Assembly: GCF_026625145.1 (NCBI RefSeq)
Contig: NZ_CP113088.1
Coordinates: 2,955,501 to 3,019,500 of the forward strand
Direction of reading: 5' to 3'
DNA from: Lacinutrix neustonica
GTDB lineage: Bacteria; Bacteroidota; Bacteroidia; Flavobacteriales; Flavobacteriaceae
Length of the DNA stretch: 64,000 nt
A model generated the notes under the pieces. That model saw only the letters and a program-made list of their open reading frames with translations, did not search any database and was not told the DNA's origin. Numbering within the stretch: the stretch's first letter is position 1; each line of letters opens with the position of its first letter. Below, piece after piece: positions 33,655 through 44,000 of the stretch. A program made the translations under genes and the position numbers.

Positions 33655-34631
33655 AACTAGAAGTTGGTATTATTGGAGGTGCAGGCTATACTGCTGGTGA
33701 ATTAATTAGGCTGTTATTGAATCATAAAAAAACCACTATTAATTTTGTGTTTAGCACCTCTAATGCTGGAAATAAAATAAGTAAAGTACATCAGGATTTG
33801 TTGGGCGCTACAGATTTAGAATTTACCAGTAAAATCAATCCTGAAATAGAGGTGTTATTTCTGTGTTTAGGGCATGGGAATTCTAAAGCCTTTTTAGAGC
33901 AATATACGTTTGCAGCAAAAACAAAAATCATTGATTTGAGTCATGATTTTAGACTAGAAAAAACGAAAGTATTTAACGGGAAAACCTATTTTTACGGATT
34001 ACCGGAATTACAAAAGGAAGCGATTTCAAAAGCCAAATACATTGCTAATCCCGGTTGTTTTGCAACCGCCATTCAGTTAGCGATTCTGCCCTTAGCAAAT
34101 TCCGGGTTATTATCTGATGACCTTCATGTTAATGCAGTGACAGGAGCTACTGGGGCAGGAGCAGCATTGTCTGAAACCACTCATTTTGCATGGCGCGATA
34201 ATAATTTTTCTTCTTACAAAGTGTTTAACCATCAACATTTAGATGAGATCTATCAATCTGTAAAAGCATTGCAAAATGATTTCTCTTCTGAAATCAATTT
34301 TATTCCGAATCGAGGTGATTTTTCAAGAGGTATTTTCGCATCCGTTTACACCAAATTTGACGGTAGTCTAGAAGAAGCAAAAACAGTCTATAAAAACTAT
34401 TATAAAGTGGCCGCTTTTACGTTTGTTTCAGATGACGTTATTCATTTAAAGCAAGTGGTAAACACGAATAAATGTATTCTTTATTTACAGAAGCACAATA
34501 ACAAATTAATCATCACAAGTATTATCGATAATTTATTAAAAGGCGCTTCAGGTCAAGCGGTTCAAAACATGAACTTAATGTTTGGATTTCAAGAAACCGA
34601 AGGGTTACAGCTTAAAGCAAATTATTTTTAA
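33651..34631 (+). CDS. argC: N-acetyl-gamma-glutamyl-phosphate reductase
   Basis: NADPH-dependent reduction of N-acylglutamyl phosphate. The dinucleotide motif is IGGAGYTAGELIRLL at residues 8-22 and the catalytic Cys is in ANPGCFATAIQLA. 326 residues, frame intact. Starts in an ATGA overlap with argG. Confidence 0.96.
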   Translation: MKLEVGIIGGAGYTAGELIRLLLNHKKTTINFVFSTSNAGNKISKVHQDLLGATDLEFTSKINPEIEVLFLCLGHGNSKAFLEQYTFAAKTKIIDLSHDFRLEKTKVFNGKTYFYGLPELQKEAISKAKYIANPGCFATAIQLAILPLANSGLLSDDLHVNAVTGATGAGAALSETTHFAWRDNNFSSYKVFNHQHLDEIYQSVKALQNDFSSEINFIPNRGDFSRGIFASVYTKFDGSLEEAKTVYKNYYKVAAFTFVSDDVIHLKQVVNTNKCILYLQKHNNKLIITSIIDNLLKGASGQAVQNMNLMFGFQETEGLQLKANYF

Positions 34632-34662
34632 AAAACTCTCAGACTTGACTAAAAACGAACAA

Positions 34663-35463
34663 ATGAAAATAGCTATTATAGGAACAGGGAACTTAGGTAA
34701 ATCCATAGCGAAAGGATTAATTACCAACAATGCGATTACCACTTTGGTGCTAACCAAAAGGAATTTAGAATCCATTGCAGAATTTGAGGGTTATAAAAAT
34801 GTCATATTAACTACAGATAATTTGCAGGCCGTTCAAAAATCAGATATTTTGATTTTCGCAGTGCAACCTGCCCATTTTGAATTGGTTTTAAAGGCTATTG
34901 CACCTCATTTAAATGAAAACCATATTATTATTTCAACCATCACAGGATTTACAATTCCTAAAATTGAAGCAGTTGTTGGAGCAAATCGGTTTATCATTAG
35001 GGCTATGCCAAATACAGCGATTGCGGTTGGAAAATCCATGACCTGTTTGTGTAGTAATCTACAAGGCGCTAAACGAATAAAAGTAGCCGAAGCGATTTTT
35101 AATAGGCTCGGCCACACGTTGGCTATCCCGAATCTCAAATGCAAGCAGCGACAGTAGTTTGTGCCAGCGGAATTGCCTTTTGGATGCGACTCATTCGTGC
35201 CACCACACAAGCAGCAATTCAATTGGGATTCGATGCTAAAGAAGCGCAGGAATTAGCCATGTATACTAGTGAAGGAGCTGCACATTTATTGATAGCAAAT
35301 GGCAATCATCCGAGAACAGGAAATAGATAGAGTAACAACGCCAAAAGGCTGTACTATTGAAGGTTTAAACGAAATGGAACATAAAGGACTCAGCTCTTCT
35401 TTAATTCAGGGCATGGTCGCGTCTTTCAATAAAATTAGTATTATTAAAAAGGAACAAATTTAA
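34663..35463 (+). CDS. proC: Pyrroline-5-carboxylate reductase
   Basis: Final step of proline synthesis. The Rossmann motif is AIIGTGNLGKSIAKGLI and the conserved core includes RAMPNTAIAVGKSMT. The C-terminal dimerisation helices include TSEGAAHLLIANGNHPE. Lesions are CCCGAA at 35127-35132 (for CCCGGAA, AIPESQMQAATVV) and CCGAGA at 35310-35315 (for CCGGA, NHPEQEIDRVTTPKG). The corrected length is 266 residues. It is embedded between argC and argD, linking proline formation from ornithine or glutamate semialdehyde with arginine synthesis. Confidence 0.95.
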
Positions 35464-35517
35464 CCGTGTTAAGCAATGCTATGTATCCTGAAAGATCTGA
35501 TTTTACATTTAAAAATA

Positions 35518-35544
35518 CCTACAAGGGTTTTGAATCCTTGCAGC
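35518..35544. repeat. Intergenic palindromic repeat (CAAGG family)
   Basis: An imperfect inverted repeat (CTACAAGGGTTTTGAATC then CTTGCAG) in the proC-argD gap. It belongs to the same family as the copies after ilvB, argD and argF'. Confidence 0.55.
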
Positions 35545-35559
35545 ATAAAAAATTAAAAA

Positions 35560-36711
35560 ATGAGTTTATTTAATGTTTATCCACTGTTTGATATTACACC
35601 CATAAGTGCAAAAGATGTTTATGTGTATGATGAAAACAATACTGAATACTTAGATTTATACGGCGGTCATGCCGTAATATCTATCGGGCATTCACACCCA
35701 AAATATGTTACTGCTATTTCTAATCAAGTGTCTAAAATAGGCTTTTATAGTAATGCCATTCAAAATCCGTTACAGGTCGCGTTAGCAGACAGGATTGAAG
35801 CCGTTTCGGACTGTAAAGACTACCAGCTGTTTTTATGCAGTTACGGGGCAGAAGCTAATGAAAATGCTTTGAAATTGGCATCTTTTCACAATGGAAAGCA
35901 TAAAGTGCTCGCCTTTAAAAATGCATTTCACGGGAGAACTTCAGCAGCAGTAGCGGCTACTGATAACGCTAAAATTGTGGCGCCAATCAACGCTCAGCAA
36001 GCGGTAGATTTTGTAGCCTTAGGGGATTTAATTTTAGTTGAACGCATTTTAAAAGAAAATAAAACCTGCGCAGTGATTATCGAATGCCTTCAAGGTGTTG
36101 GCGGATTAGACGAAAGCACAACCGATTTTTATCAAGGTTTAGAAAAACTTTGCAAACAGTACAAGACCATTTTAATTGCAGATGAGGTGCAATCGGCTTT
36201 GGTAGAACAGGCGATTTCTTTGCCTTTCAAAAACACAAATTGGCACCGAGATATTATTGCGATGGCAAAAGGGATGGGAAATGGTTTTCCAATTGGAGGG
36301 ATTTTAATTCATCCTGCAATCGAAGCGTCTTTTGGTTTGCTAGGCACCACTTTTGGTGGAAATCATTTGGCTTGTGTTGCCTCTTTAGCTGTTTTAGAAG
36401 TTTTAGAGGAAGAGAATCTGATGCAAAATGCTAAAGAAATGTCTGCCTATTTTATTGAAAAAGCGAAAGGATTACCCAATTTAAAATGTGTTAAAGGACG
36501 TGGGTTGATGTTGGGATTAGAATTTGATTTTCCTATTGCTCAATTACGAAAAACACTCATTAATACGCATCACATATTTACCGGAAATGCTAAAAATCCT
36601 AATTTAATTAGAATTCTTCCGCCATTAACCATTAAAAAAAGACACCTAGATGTATTTTTTGAAGCATTAGAAAAAGAACTTGCTATTATGGCTAACCCGC
36701 AAGGTTTTTAA
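35560..36711 (+). CDS. argD: Acetylornithine aminotransferase (class III)
   Basis: PLP aminotransferase acting on N-acylglutamate semialdehyde. Motifs are YGGHAVISIGHSHPKYV, NAFHGRTSAAVAATD, the Asp in LIADEVQSALV and the PLP lysine in IAMAKGMGNGFPIGG. 383 residues, frame intact. The operon context argues for the biosynthetic role over the closely related ornithine aminotransferase role. Confidence 0.93.
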   Translation: MSLFNVYPLFDITPISAKDVYVYDENNTEYLDLYGGHAVISIGHSHPKYVTAISNQVSKIGFYSNAIQNPLQVALADRIEAVSDCKDYQLFLCSYGAEANENALKLASFHNGKHKVLAFKNAFHGRTSAAVAATDNAKIVAPINAQQAVDFVALGDLILVERILKENKTCAVIIECLQGVGGLDESTTDFYQGLEKLCKQYKTILIADEVQSALVEQAISLPFKNTNWHRDIIAMAKGMGNGFPIGGILIHPAIEASFGLLGTTFGGNHLACVASLAVLEVLEEENLMQNAKEMSAYFIEKAKGLPNLKCVKGRGLMLGLEFDFPIAQLRKTLINTHHIFTGNAKNPNLIRILPPLTIKKRHLDVFFEALEKELAIMANPQGF

Positions 36712-36728
36712 AACCTTGTCGGTTTTCA
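36699..36728. repeat. Intergenic palindromic repeat (CAAGG family)
   Basis: The clearest member: CGCAAGGTTTTTAAAACC then TTGTCGG, a near-perfect inverted repeat centred on TTTAAA. It overlaps the last codons of argD. Confidence 0.65.
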
Positions 36729-36760
36729 AATAAAGAACGCCGAATAAAATTTAATTTTCC

Positions 36761-37696
36761 ATGAAAAAATACACTAAAATAAAAGACCTATCGCACCTTA
36801 CAGAAACTATTAAAGAAGCCATTTTATTAAAAATGAATCCTTTTGAATACTCAGACTTAGGAAAAAATAAAACCTTAGTGATGCTATTCTTTAATGCCAG
36901 TTTACGTACACGGCTAAGTACAGAAAAAGCGGCAAAAAATTTGGGGATGGAGGTTATGGTGGTAAACGTTAATGAGGCTTGGCAATTAGAGTTTGGAGAC
37001 GGAACGATTATGAATGGGAATACTTCAGAACATATTAAAGAAGCAGCGCAGGTGATTTCTCAATATGCAGACATTATTGCTGTAAGAGCATTTCCAGGCT
37101 TGACTGATAAGCAAACAGATGCATCTGAAGTAGTCTTAAATAGTTTTGTGAAATACGCAACAGTACCCATTGTAAATATGGAAAGTGCTACAGCGCATCC
37201 TTTACAGGCTTTGGCAGATGCCATTACGATTTCAGAATTAACGGAGAAAAAGAGGCCTAAAGTCGTGCTTTCCTGGGCGCCACACCCAAAAGCATTGCCA
37301 CAAGCCGTTGCGAACTCTTTTGTAGAAATGATGCAACATCCGGAAGTCGATTTGACGATTACGCATCCAAAAGGGTATGCGTTAAATCCTGAAATCACAA
37401 AAGGAGTAAGCATTAATTATAATCAGGAAGACGCTTTAAAAGGAGCCGATTTTGTTTATGTTAAAAATTGGAGTAGTTATAATAACTACGGAAAAATTTT
37501 AAGTCAGGATCCAAATTGGATGATGACTCAGGCCAAATTAGGTGAGGCGAAATTCATGCACTGCTTGCCAGTAAGACGAAATGTAGTCGTTGAAGATGCA
37601 GTTTTGGATAGTAAGAATTCTGTAGTAATTGCGCAAGCGAATAACCGAACGTTTGCAGCGCAGATGGTACTGAAACAAATTTTAGAGGGTTTATAA
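36761..37696 (+). CDS. argF': N-acylornithine carbamoyltransferase (ArgF' type)
   Basis: Transcarbamylase of the Bacteroidetes/Xanthomonas type that works on N-acylated ornithine. The carbamoyl-phosphate loop is FFNASLRTRLST instead of the FMASTRT of ordinary OTCases. Other conserved segments are NMESATAHPLQALADA and FMHCLPVRRNVVV. 311 residues, frame intact. In this family the segment around residues 85-92 (NGNTSEHI here) helps choose acetyl or succinyl substrate; I cannot decide which applies. No ordinary argF is present, consistent with acylated intermediates up to ArgE. Confidence 0.93.
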   Translation: MKKYTKIKDLSHLTETIKEAILLKMNPFEYSDLGKNKTLVMLFFNASLRTRLSTEKAAKNLGMEVMVVNVNEAWQLEFGDGTIMNGNTSEHIKEAAQVISQYADIIAVRAFPGLTDKQTDASEVVLNSFVKYATVPIVNMESATAHPLQALADAITISELTEKKRPKVVLSWAPHPKALPQAVANSFVEMMQHPEVDLTITHPKGYALNPEITKGVSINYNQEDALKGADFVYVKNWSSYNNYGKILSQDPNWMMTQAKLGEAKFMHCLPVRRNVVVEDAVLDSKNSVVIAQANNRTFAAQMVLKQILEGL

Positions 37697-37704
37697 ATGA
37701 GTAT

Positions 37705-37742
37705 TGGAGCCTTACTAGGCTTTAAAAACCTGTTAAGGCTAT
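37705..37742. repeat. Intergenic palindromic repeat (CAAGG family)
   Basis: A diverged member in the argF'-argB gap: CTTACTAGGC, TTTAAAAACCTG and TTAAGG form an imperfect inverted repeat. Confidence 0.45.
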
Positions 37743-37754
37743 AAGAACAGAACA

Positions 37755-38531
37755 ATGACAACACTAAAAGTTATAAAAATAGGCGGCAACATCATAGATG
37801 ATGCTAATGCCTTAGGCCAATTTCTAAACGGTTTTGCAAGCTTAAAAGCACCCAAAATTCTGGTTCATGGTGGTGGGAAACTGGCATCAAAACTGGCAGA
37901 ACAAATGAGGGTTGCAGTGAATATGATTGGGGGTAGACGCATAACAGACCAAGCAACTTTAGATATTATTACGATGGTATATGCTGGCAAAATTAATAAA
38001 AATATAGTAGCCAAATTACAAGCGCAGCATTGCAATGCTATGGGTTTTACTGGAGCAGATGGCAATACGATTGTTTCAGAAAAAAGAGCCGTTAACACCA
38101 TTGATTATGGTTTTGCTGGAGATGTAAAAAAAGTGAATACAGCATTATTAGAAGTACTTCTTAAAACGAATACAACACCTGTTTTTTGTGCGATTACACA
38201 TGACGAGAACGGACAACTATTAAACACGAATGCAGATACCATTGCTTCAGAATTAGCGATAGGTTTTGCGTCAAAATATAAAACAGAATTGTATTACTGT
38301 TTTGAGAAAAACGGGGTCTTACTGGATGTAAATAATGAGGATTCTGTGATTGAAAATATTGATGTTAAAACCTATCAAAATTTAATAGATACTGATTGTA
38401 TTTCAGAGGGCATGTTGCCAAAATTAAACAATTGTTTTCATGCTATTAAACACAAAGTCAACAAAGTTTGTATTGGTAAAACAGACATGCTTTTTAATAC
38501 GCAAATAAAATACACAACCATTCAAAAATGA
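37755..38531 (+). CDS. argB: Acetylglutamate kinase
   Basis: Phosphorylates N-acylglutamate. Motifs are the N-terminal VIKIGGNIIDD, LVHGGGKLASKLAEQM and NTNADTIASELAIGF. 258 residues, frame intact. The short form, without the N-terminal helix of arginine-inhibited hexameric enzymes, suggests that end-product control may act elsewhere, for example at the leader peptide. Overlaps argE by 4 bp (ATGA). Confidence 0.95.
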   Translation: MTTLKVIKIGGNIIDDANALGQFLNGFASLKAPKILVHGGGKLASKLAEQMRVAVNMIGGRRITDQATLDIITMVYAGKINKNIVAKLQAQHCNAMGFTGADGNTIVSEKRAVNTIDYGFAGDVKKVNTALLEVLLKTNTTPVFCAITHDENGQLLNTNADTIASELAIGFASKYKTELYYCFEKNGVLLDVNNEDSVIENIDVKTYQNLIDTDCISEGMLPKLNNCFHAIKHKVNKVCIGKTDMLFNTQIKYTTIQK

Positions 38532-39589
38532 TAGAAAGACTAACCACACAAGCGATTAATTTATTAAAACAGCTTATAGAAACGCCGTCTTTTTCTTCGG
38601 AAGAAGCTGAAACAGCTACGCATATTGAACACTGGTTTCAGGAGCATGATATTCCGTGTCAAAGAACGTTTAATAATGTTTGGGCTACCAATAAATATTT
38701 TGATGCATCAAAACCAACGCTGCTTCTAAACTCACATCACGACACCGTAAAACCAAATAATGGCTATACTAAAGCCCCGTTTAAAGCCATTGTTGAAGAC
38801 GGGAAGCTGTATGGATTAGGAAGTAATGATGCTGGTGGGGCTTTGGTTTCACTAATCGCAACATTTACACATTTTTATTCGCGTAAAAATTTGAAGTTCA
38901 ATTTAGTTATTGTGGCTTCAGCAGAAGAAGAGAGTAGTGGTGATTATGGATTGAATAGTATGTTGTCTCTACTCCCGAAAATTGATGTGGCCATAGTTGG
39001 AGAACCCACCTTAATGAATCTAGCAATCGCTGAAAAAGGCTTAGTGGTTTTTGATGCTGAAGTAAAAGGCACACCAAGTCATGCAGCACATCCAAATGCA
39101 GACAATGCGATTTATAATACGATTACTGCTTTACAATGGTTTAAAAACTACGTCTTTGAAAAAACATCTCAAACCTTAGGTGAGGTCAAACTCACCGTTA
39201 CTCAAATTAATGCGGGGAAACAACACAATGCAGTGCCTTCCGAAGTGAAATTAGTGATTGATGTGCGTGTCAATGATAAATATACCAATAAGGATATTGT
39301 AGATATTCTGCAAAAAGAGGCGCCATGTGATCGTATCATTCCGAGAAGTTTAAAATTGAATTCTTCTGCCATTCCAATAGAACACCCCTTAGTGATTGCT
39401 GGAATTGAAATAGGAAGAAATACGTATGGATCACCAACCTTATCAGACCAAGCATGCTTAAGTTGTCCGTCTTTAAAATTAGGACCAGGCGACAGCACGC
39501 GCTCACATTCGGCAGATGAATTTATTTATATCCATGAGATTGAAGAAGGCATTAAAATATATGTTGAATTGTTAGAAAAAGTAGTGTAA
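38528..39589 (+). CDS. argE: Acylornithine/acylcitrulline deacylase (M20 family)
   Basis: Zinc M20 peptidase removing the N-acyl group; with ArgF' upstream the expected substrate is N-acylcitrulline. Metal ligands are seen in LLNSHHDTVKP, GSNDAGGALVS and SAEEESSGDYG, with the later LGPGDSTRSHSADEFI. 353 residues, frame intact. It contains a natural CCGAGA (IIPRSLKLNS) that is in frame and not a lesion. Confidence 0.93.
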   Translation: MIERLTTQAINLLKQLIETPSFSSEEAETATHIEHWFQEHDIPCQRTFNNVWATNKYFDASKPTLLLNSHHDTVKPNNGYTKAPFKAIVEDGKLYGLGSNDAGGALVSLIATFTHFYSRKNLKFNLVIVASAEEESSGDYGLNSMLSLLPKIDVAIVGEPTLMNLAIAEKGLVVFDAEVKGTPSHAAHPNADNAIYNTITALQWFKNYVFEKTSQTLGEVKLTVTQINAGKQHNAVPSEVKLVIDVRVNDKYTNKDIVDILQKEAPCDRIIPRSLKLNSSAIPIEHPLVIAGIEIGRNTYGSPTLSDQACLSCPSLKLGPGDSTRSHSADEFIYIHEIEEGIKIYVELLEKVV

Positions 39590-39597
39590 CCGTTTTA

Positions 39598-39672
39598 TCA
39601 TTCCCTCGAAAGTAGGAAGCCATAAAAATAAGTAAGATTTAAAAGAGCTTCCCACCTTCACGGGAATAACAA
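39598..39672. repeat. Pair of degenerate TTCCC...GGGAA palindromic elements
   Basis: The argE-argH gap contains ATTCCCTCGAAAGTAGGAAG and, further on, CTTCCCACCTTCACGGGAA. They are related to the AAAGCAGGAA family seen near 46891 and 59955. They are placed as inverted copies and could form a larger hairpin in the operon transcript. Confidence 0.45.
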
Positions 39673-39685
39673 AAAAAAGAAAAAG

Positions 39686-40959
39686 ATGAAACTGCGGGAC
39701 AAAGGCATTAGTATCGATGAAAAAATAGAACAATTCACTGTTGGAAACGATAGGGAAATCGACTTACATATTGCAAAATACGATTTGCAAGCCTCATTAG
39801 CGCATGCTAAAATGTTGCATAAAATCGGAATATTAACGGAAGAAGAAGTGTTGCAATTAGAAAATGGTTTGGAAGTACTAGGGAAGCAAATTATAGGCCG
39901 TACGTTTAAAATCGAGGCTCAATTTGAAGATGTGCATTCAAAGATTGAATTCGAACTGACTAAAGCCTTGGGAGAAGTGGGTAAAAAAATTCATACTGCA
40001 CGCTCGAGAAACGATCAGGTTTTAGTGGCGCTTCAATTATTTTACAAAGACAGTTTAAGGGAGATTCATAACAAAACAAAGACGTTTTTTGAGACCCTCT
40101 TAGATTTAGCCGAAACGCATAAAGGGAGCTTGCTTCCTGGGTACACGCATTTACAAGTCGCGATGCCCTCGTCTTTTGGATTGTGGTTTTCCGCTTATGC
40201 CGAAGTGTTAATTGACGATGTCTATTTGCTAGACGCAGCATTAAAAACGGTAGATCAAAACCCCTTAGGTTCAGCTGCTGGTTATGGTAGCTCGTTTCCT
40301 ATTGATAGAGCATTCACTACTCGGAATTGGGCTTTTCAACCTTAAAATATAATGTGGTGGCGGCGCAAATGAGTCGTGGAAAAAGCGAGCGAACGATTGC
40401 TTTAGCTTTAGGTAGCTTATGTAATACACTGGCGCGTTTTGCCATGGATATTTGTTTGTATAACAGTCAGAATTTTGGATTTATTTCTTTCCCAGATCAA
40501 TTGACGACTGGCAGTAGTATCATGCCACATAAAAAGAATCCCGATGTGTTTGAACTCGTTCGTGGCAAGGCAAATAAAATTCAAGCCTTACATACCGAAA
40601 TGGTATTAATCACTAATAATTTGCCCAGTGGTTATCATAGAGATTATCAATTATTAAAAGAAAACATGATTGCTGCGATTGAAGACATCAAAGATCTTTT
40701 AGAGATTTTTAATTATGCCATACAGCAAGTGGAAGTCAATGACATTGATTTAAACGATGCCAAATATCAATATCTGTTTACTGTGGATAATATTAATACA
40801 TTGGTAGCGCAAGGAATGTCCTTTAGGGAAGCGTATCAAAAAATTGGAAGCGAGGTAGAAAACGGAACGTATAAACCAGATACTTCAAAAGAGCATTCGC
40901 ATGTTGGAAGTATGGGGAATTTGTGTTTGGAGGAGATAAGAGCGAAGTTTCCGGATTGA
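39686..40959 (+). CDS. argH: Argininosuccinate lyase
   Basis: Last step to arginine. Signatures are HTARSRNDQVLVAL, the His in LLPGYTHLQVAMP and the family loop TTGSSIMPHKKNPD with catalytic Ser. The lesion at 40319-40324 (ACTCGGAATT for ACTCCGGAATT) joins DRAFTT to ELGFSTLKYNVVAAQM. The corrected length is 424 residues. It closes the arginine operon; the accessory STAND gene begins 122 bp later. Confidence 0.95.
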
Positions 40960-41081
40960 TTATGTAAATCATATTATAGAACTTTTATAATTGAATGTTT
41001 ACCCGACTAATATATAATTACCCTAAATATTTTCTATTTGTTAAAACTTAAAGTTAATTTAGAGTATTCAAATAATACTTA

Positions 41082-44000
41082 ATGAGTAGATCAATAAATA
41101 TTTTACACTTAACAGATTTTCATTTAGATAACAAAGTCATTAAAGATTTTGATTTACTTATGAGAAAACCCTTAAAAGAGGATGTTCTTAAAAGAGCAAA
41201 TGGTAATATAGATCTGTTGTTTATTACTGGAGACATAGTTGACAGGGGAGGAAATGATTTTGGAGGGTTATTAAAAGGCTTAGAGATTTCAAATAAAAAA
41301 GTTATTAGTCAGATTGCTAAAGACTTAAATCTAAAAGAAGAAAGTGTATTCATAATCCCTGGTAATCATGATATAAATAGGTATGCCGATAAGGATTTTA
41401 TAGATGAAGGTCTAAGAAGGAAATTAAAAACATCTGAAAAGATAAATAATTTTATTGACTCAGTTAATGGTGGGGATTTTACTGGTGTAGAAAGGTTGAT
41501 GGAATACAGGGAATTTGAAAAAAAATTCTACTCTGCTTATAAGAGTAAAATTGAAGACACCTTTTTTCATTCTACTTTTATTAAAAATATATATAATTGT
41601 GATATTGGAATCTCTTGTTTTAATTCAGCATGGAGATGCTATTCGGAGGAAGATGATGGTAATTTATTAATAGGAGAGAGACAGGTTTTAGAGAGCGTAA
41701 ACTTAATCCAAGATTGTGAGATGAAAATTGCGTTGGTGCATCATCATGTAGATTCTTTATCGCCTGATGAAAAAGACACAATGAAGAGTATATTAACCAA
41801 AAACTATGATTTGATTTTTTTTGGTCATTCCCATAGGCATAATAATTATAGTAGGACTTGTGGAGGTAATCAATCTATTTGGGTAGGCTCGCCTTCATCA
41901 TTCCTTAACGCAAGAACTGATAGCAAAAAATATAGCTACGGATATTCACTATGCACATTAAGCAAAATTGATACTAAAATTCAATACTCTCATTTTTCAT
42001 ATTCAAATACCGATTACAGAACAAATACTGAAATTGGTAATGATGGTTATGATAAAATGTATCCAGTTATAAAAAGTAATAATACTAAAATTAACACATC
42101 TGTTAAAAAAAATAACTTTTCATATATACCTGATATTCCAAATACAGTAATAGAAAATGTACTTAGCAATATTGGTAAGCCTTCAAAGCTCTTTACTGGT
42201 AGAAAAGACAAGCTAAAAGAAGTCAAAGATTCTTTAGAAACAAATGAAATTATTTGTGTCAATGGTATAGGTGGTATTGGCAAGACGCAATTAATCTTAA
42301 AGTTCTTAGAAAATTATGATAAATCTAGAATAACATGGCAAGAATTTTCAGAGAATACGCGTTTTGATACTTTTATAGTTGCTTCCGGTTTTGAGTTTAT
42401 CATCCAAAGTGGTCAAACTGAAACAGAAAAATTTAGTGCCTTGCTAGATAAATTAAATGAATATAAAAGGATTGTTATTTGGGATAATTTCCACGACAAT
42501 AATGATGATACCTTTTTAAGGTTTCTCAATTACTGTTATAATAAATTAACGGAGGTAACTAAAATAATAATTGTTAGTAGAACAAATCTTTTGATCAAGT
42601 CATTTAAAAGTATTAAGCTCGTTGACTTTAATGAAAGTGAAGAATATGCAAGAGCTTTAATTAAAGAGAGACACAAGGGGTTAAAATTAAAAGAGAACGA
42701 AATAAAGGAGATTTGTACTTATGTCAAAGGACATCCTTTGGCGTTAGAACTAGCTTTGAGTTTATGTGTTTCTATTTCCTATAAAAAGGTAATAGGCAAG
42801 CTTGCAATGCATAGTTCCGGCGTTGATGAGTTAAGTCAGAGGATATTTCAAGATATTTTAGATCATGAATCAACAAGCTCTATTGAAAAAGAGTTTTTGT
42901 ACAAGTTCTCCGCATTTAAAGGACGCGTATCGGAAAGTGACGTTGAAGCTGTTTTTGAAGAAAAATATTTCTTTAAAGCAGTTCCTCAATTAGCTGACAA
43001 ATATTTAATTGAATATCAATCTGGATTTTACGATACACATCCCCTTATTCATGAATTTTGTTATGATAAATTAGAAAATAAAGAAGAGCTACATTATAGA
43101 ATTGCATCTTGTCTAATAAGTCAAAGGAATACTCTATTAGATACTCTTTTAGAAGAGCGAATATTTCATCATCTTAAAGGAGCAAATAATTTAGAGGAAA
43201 TATCGAGAACTATTGAAAAGTATGGTCGAGATTATATTAGAGAAGCTTTTTTTGAGCCACTACAAGAAATGATTTCTTTTGTAGAATCTTCCAATGTAAA
43301 AAAGCCATTATTCTATTTATTGATAGGAGATATTCATGAAATAAAAGGAGAATACGATTTAGCCTTATTATTGTTTGAAAAAGCAAAAGAAAATAAAGTT
43401 AATGAAGAGTTAGCTGTTGAAGGATTATTAAAGTATGCAAACATTCAAAGAAGGAAAGGGCTTACGAAAATAAGTTTTAAGCTCTTTGAAAAGGCTAAGT
43501 CCCTATCCATCGAAAAAAATTTCACAAATACATTGCTTGGTCATACAATAATATTTCGCTCTTAGAAGAATTATCCGGAAATCATGGCAAAGGTTTAGAA
43601 TTAAAACTTAAAGCTTTAGATATTATAGAACAACTCATAAGTGAAGATAGTGATATTAACTTAAAGCAGGATCTGGCAACAGTATATAATAATATAGGAG
43701 GAAATTATGGGACTCATTTTTCTGATACATTTAATCCGCAGAAAGCTCTAAAATATTTCAAAATGAGTTTGGGAATTAGAAAGGGAATTAACAATTTATC
43801 AGGAATATCTAACTCCTATAACAATATTGGTAATGTTTATAGCTTTGATGAAATCAAAGAATTTAACCCTGAGTTAGCTCTAGAATATTATCAGAAAGCT
43901 ACTTCAATACAATTACAAACAGGACAAAAATCTAGTTTAGCTAATACATATCATAATATTTCTATGATATATCGAAGAAAAAAAAATAAATTTTATTGTT

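Noticed and set aside
39339..39356. CCGAGA in argE as a further lesion
   Set aside because: The reading frame continues through it (IIPRSLKLNS) with normal family sequence, so this one is natural.
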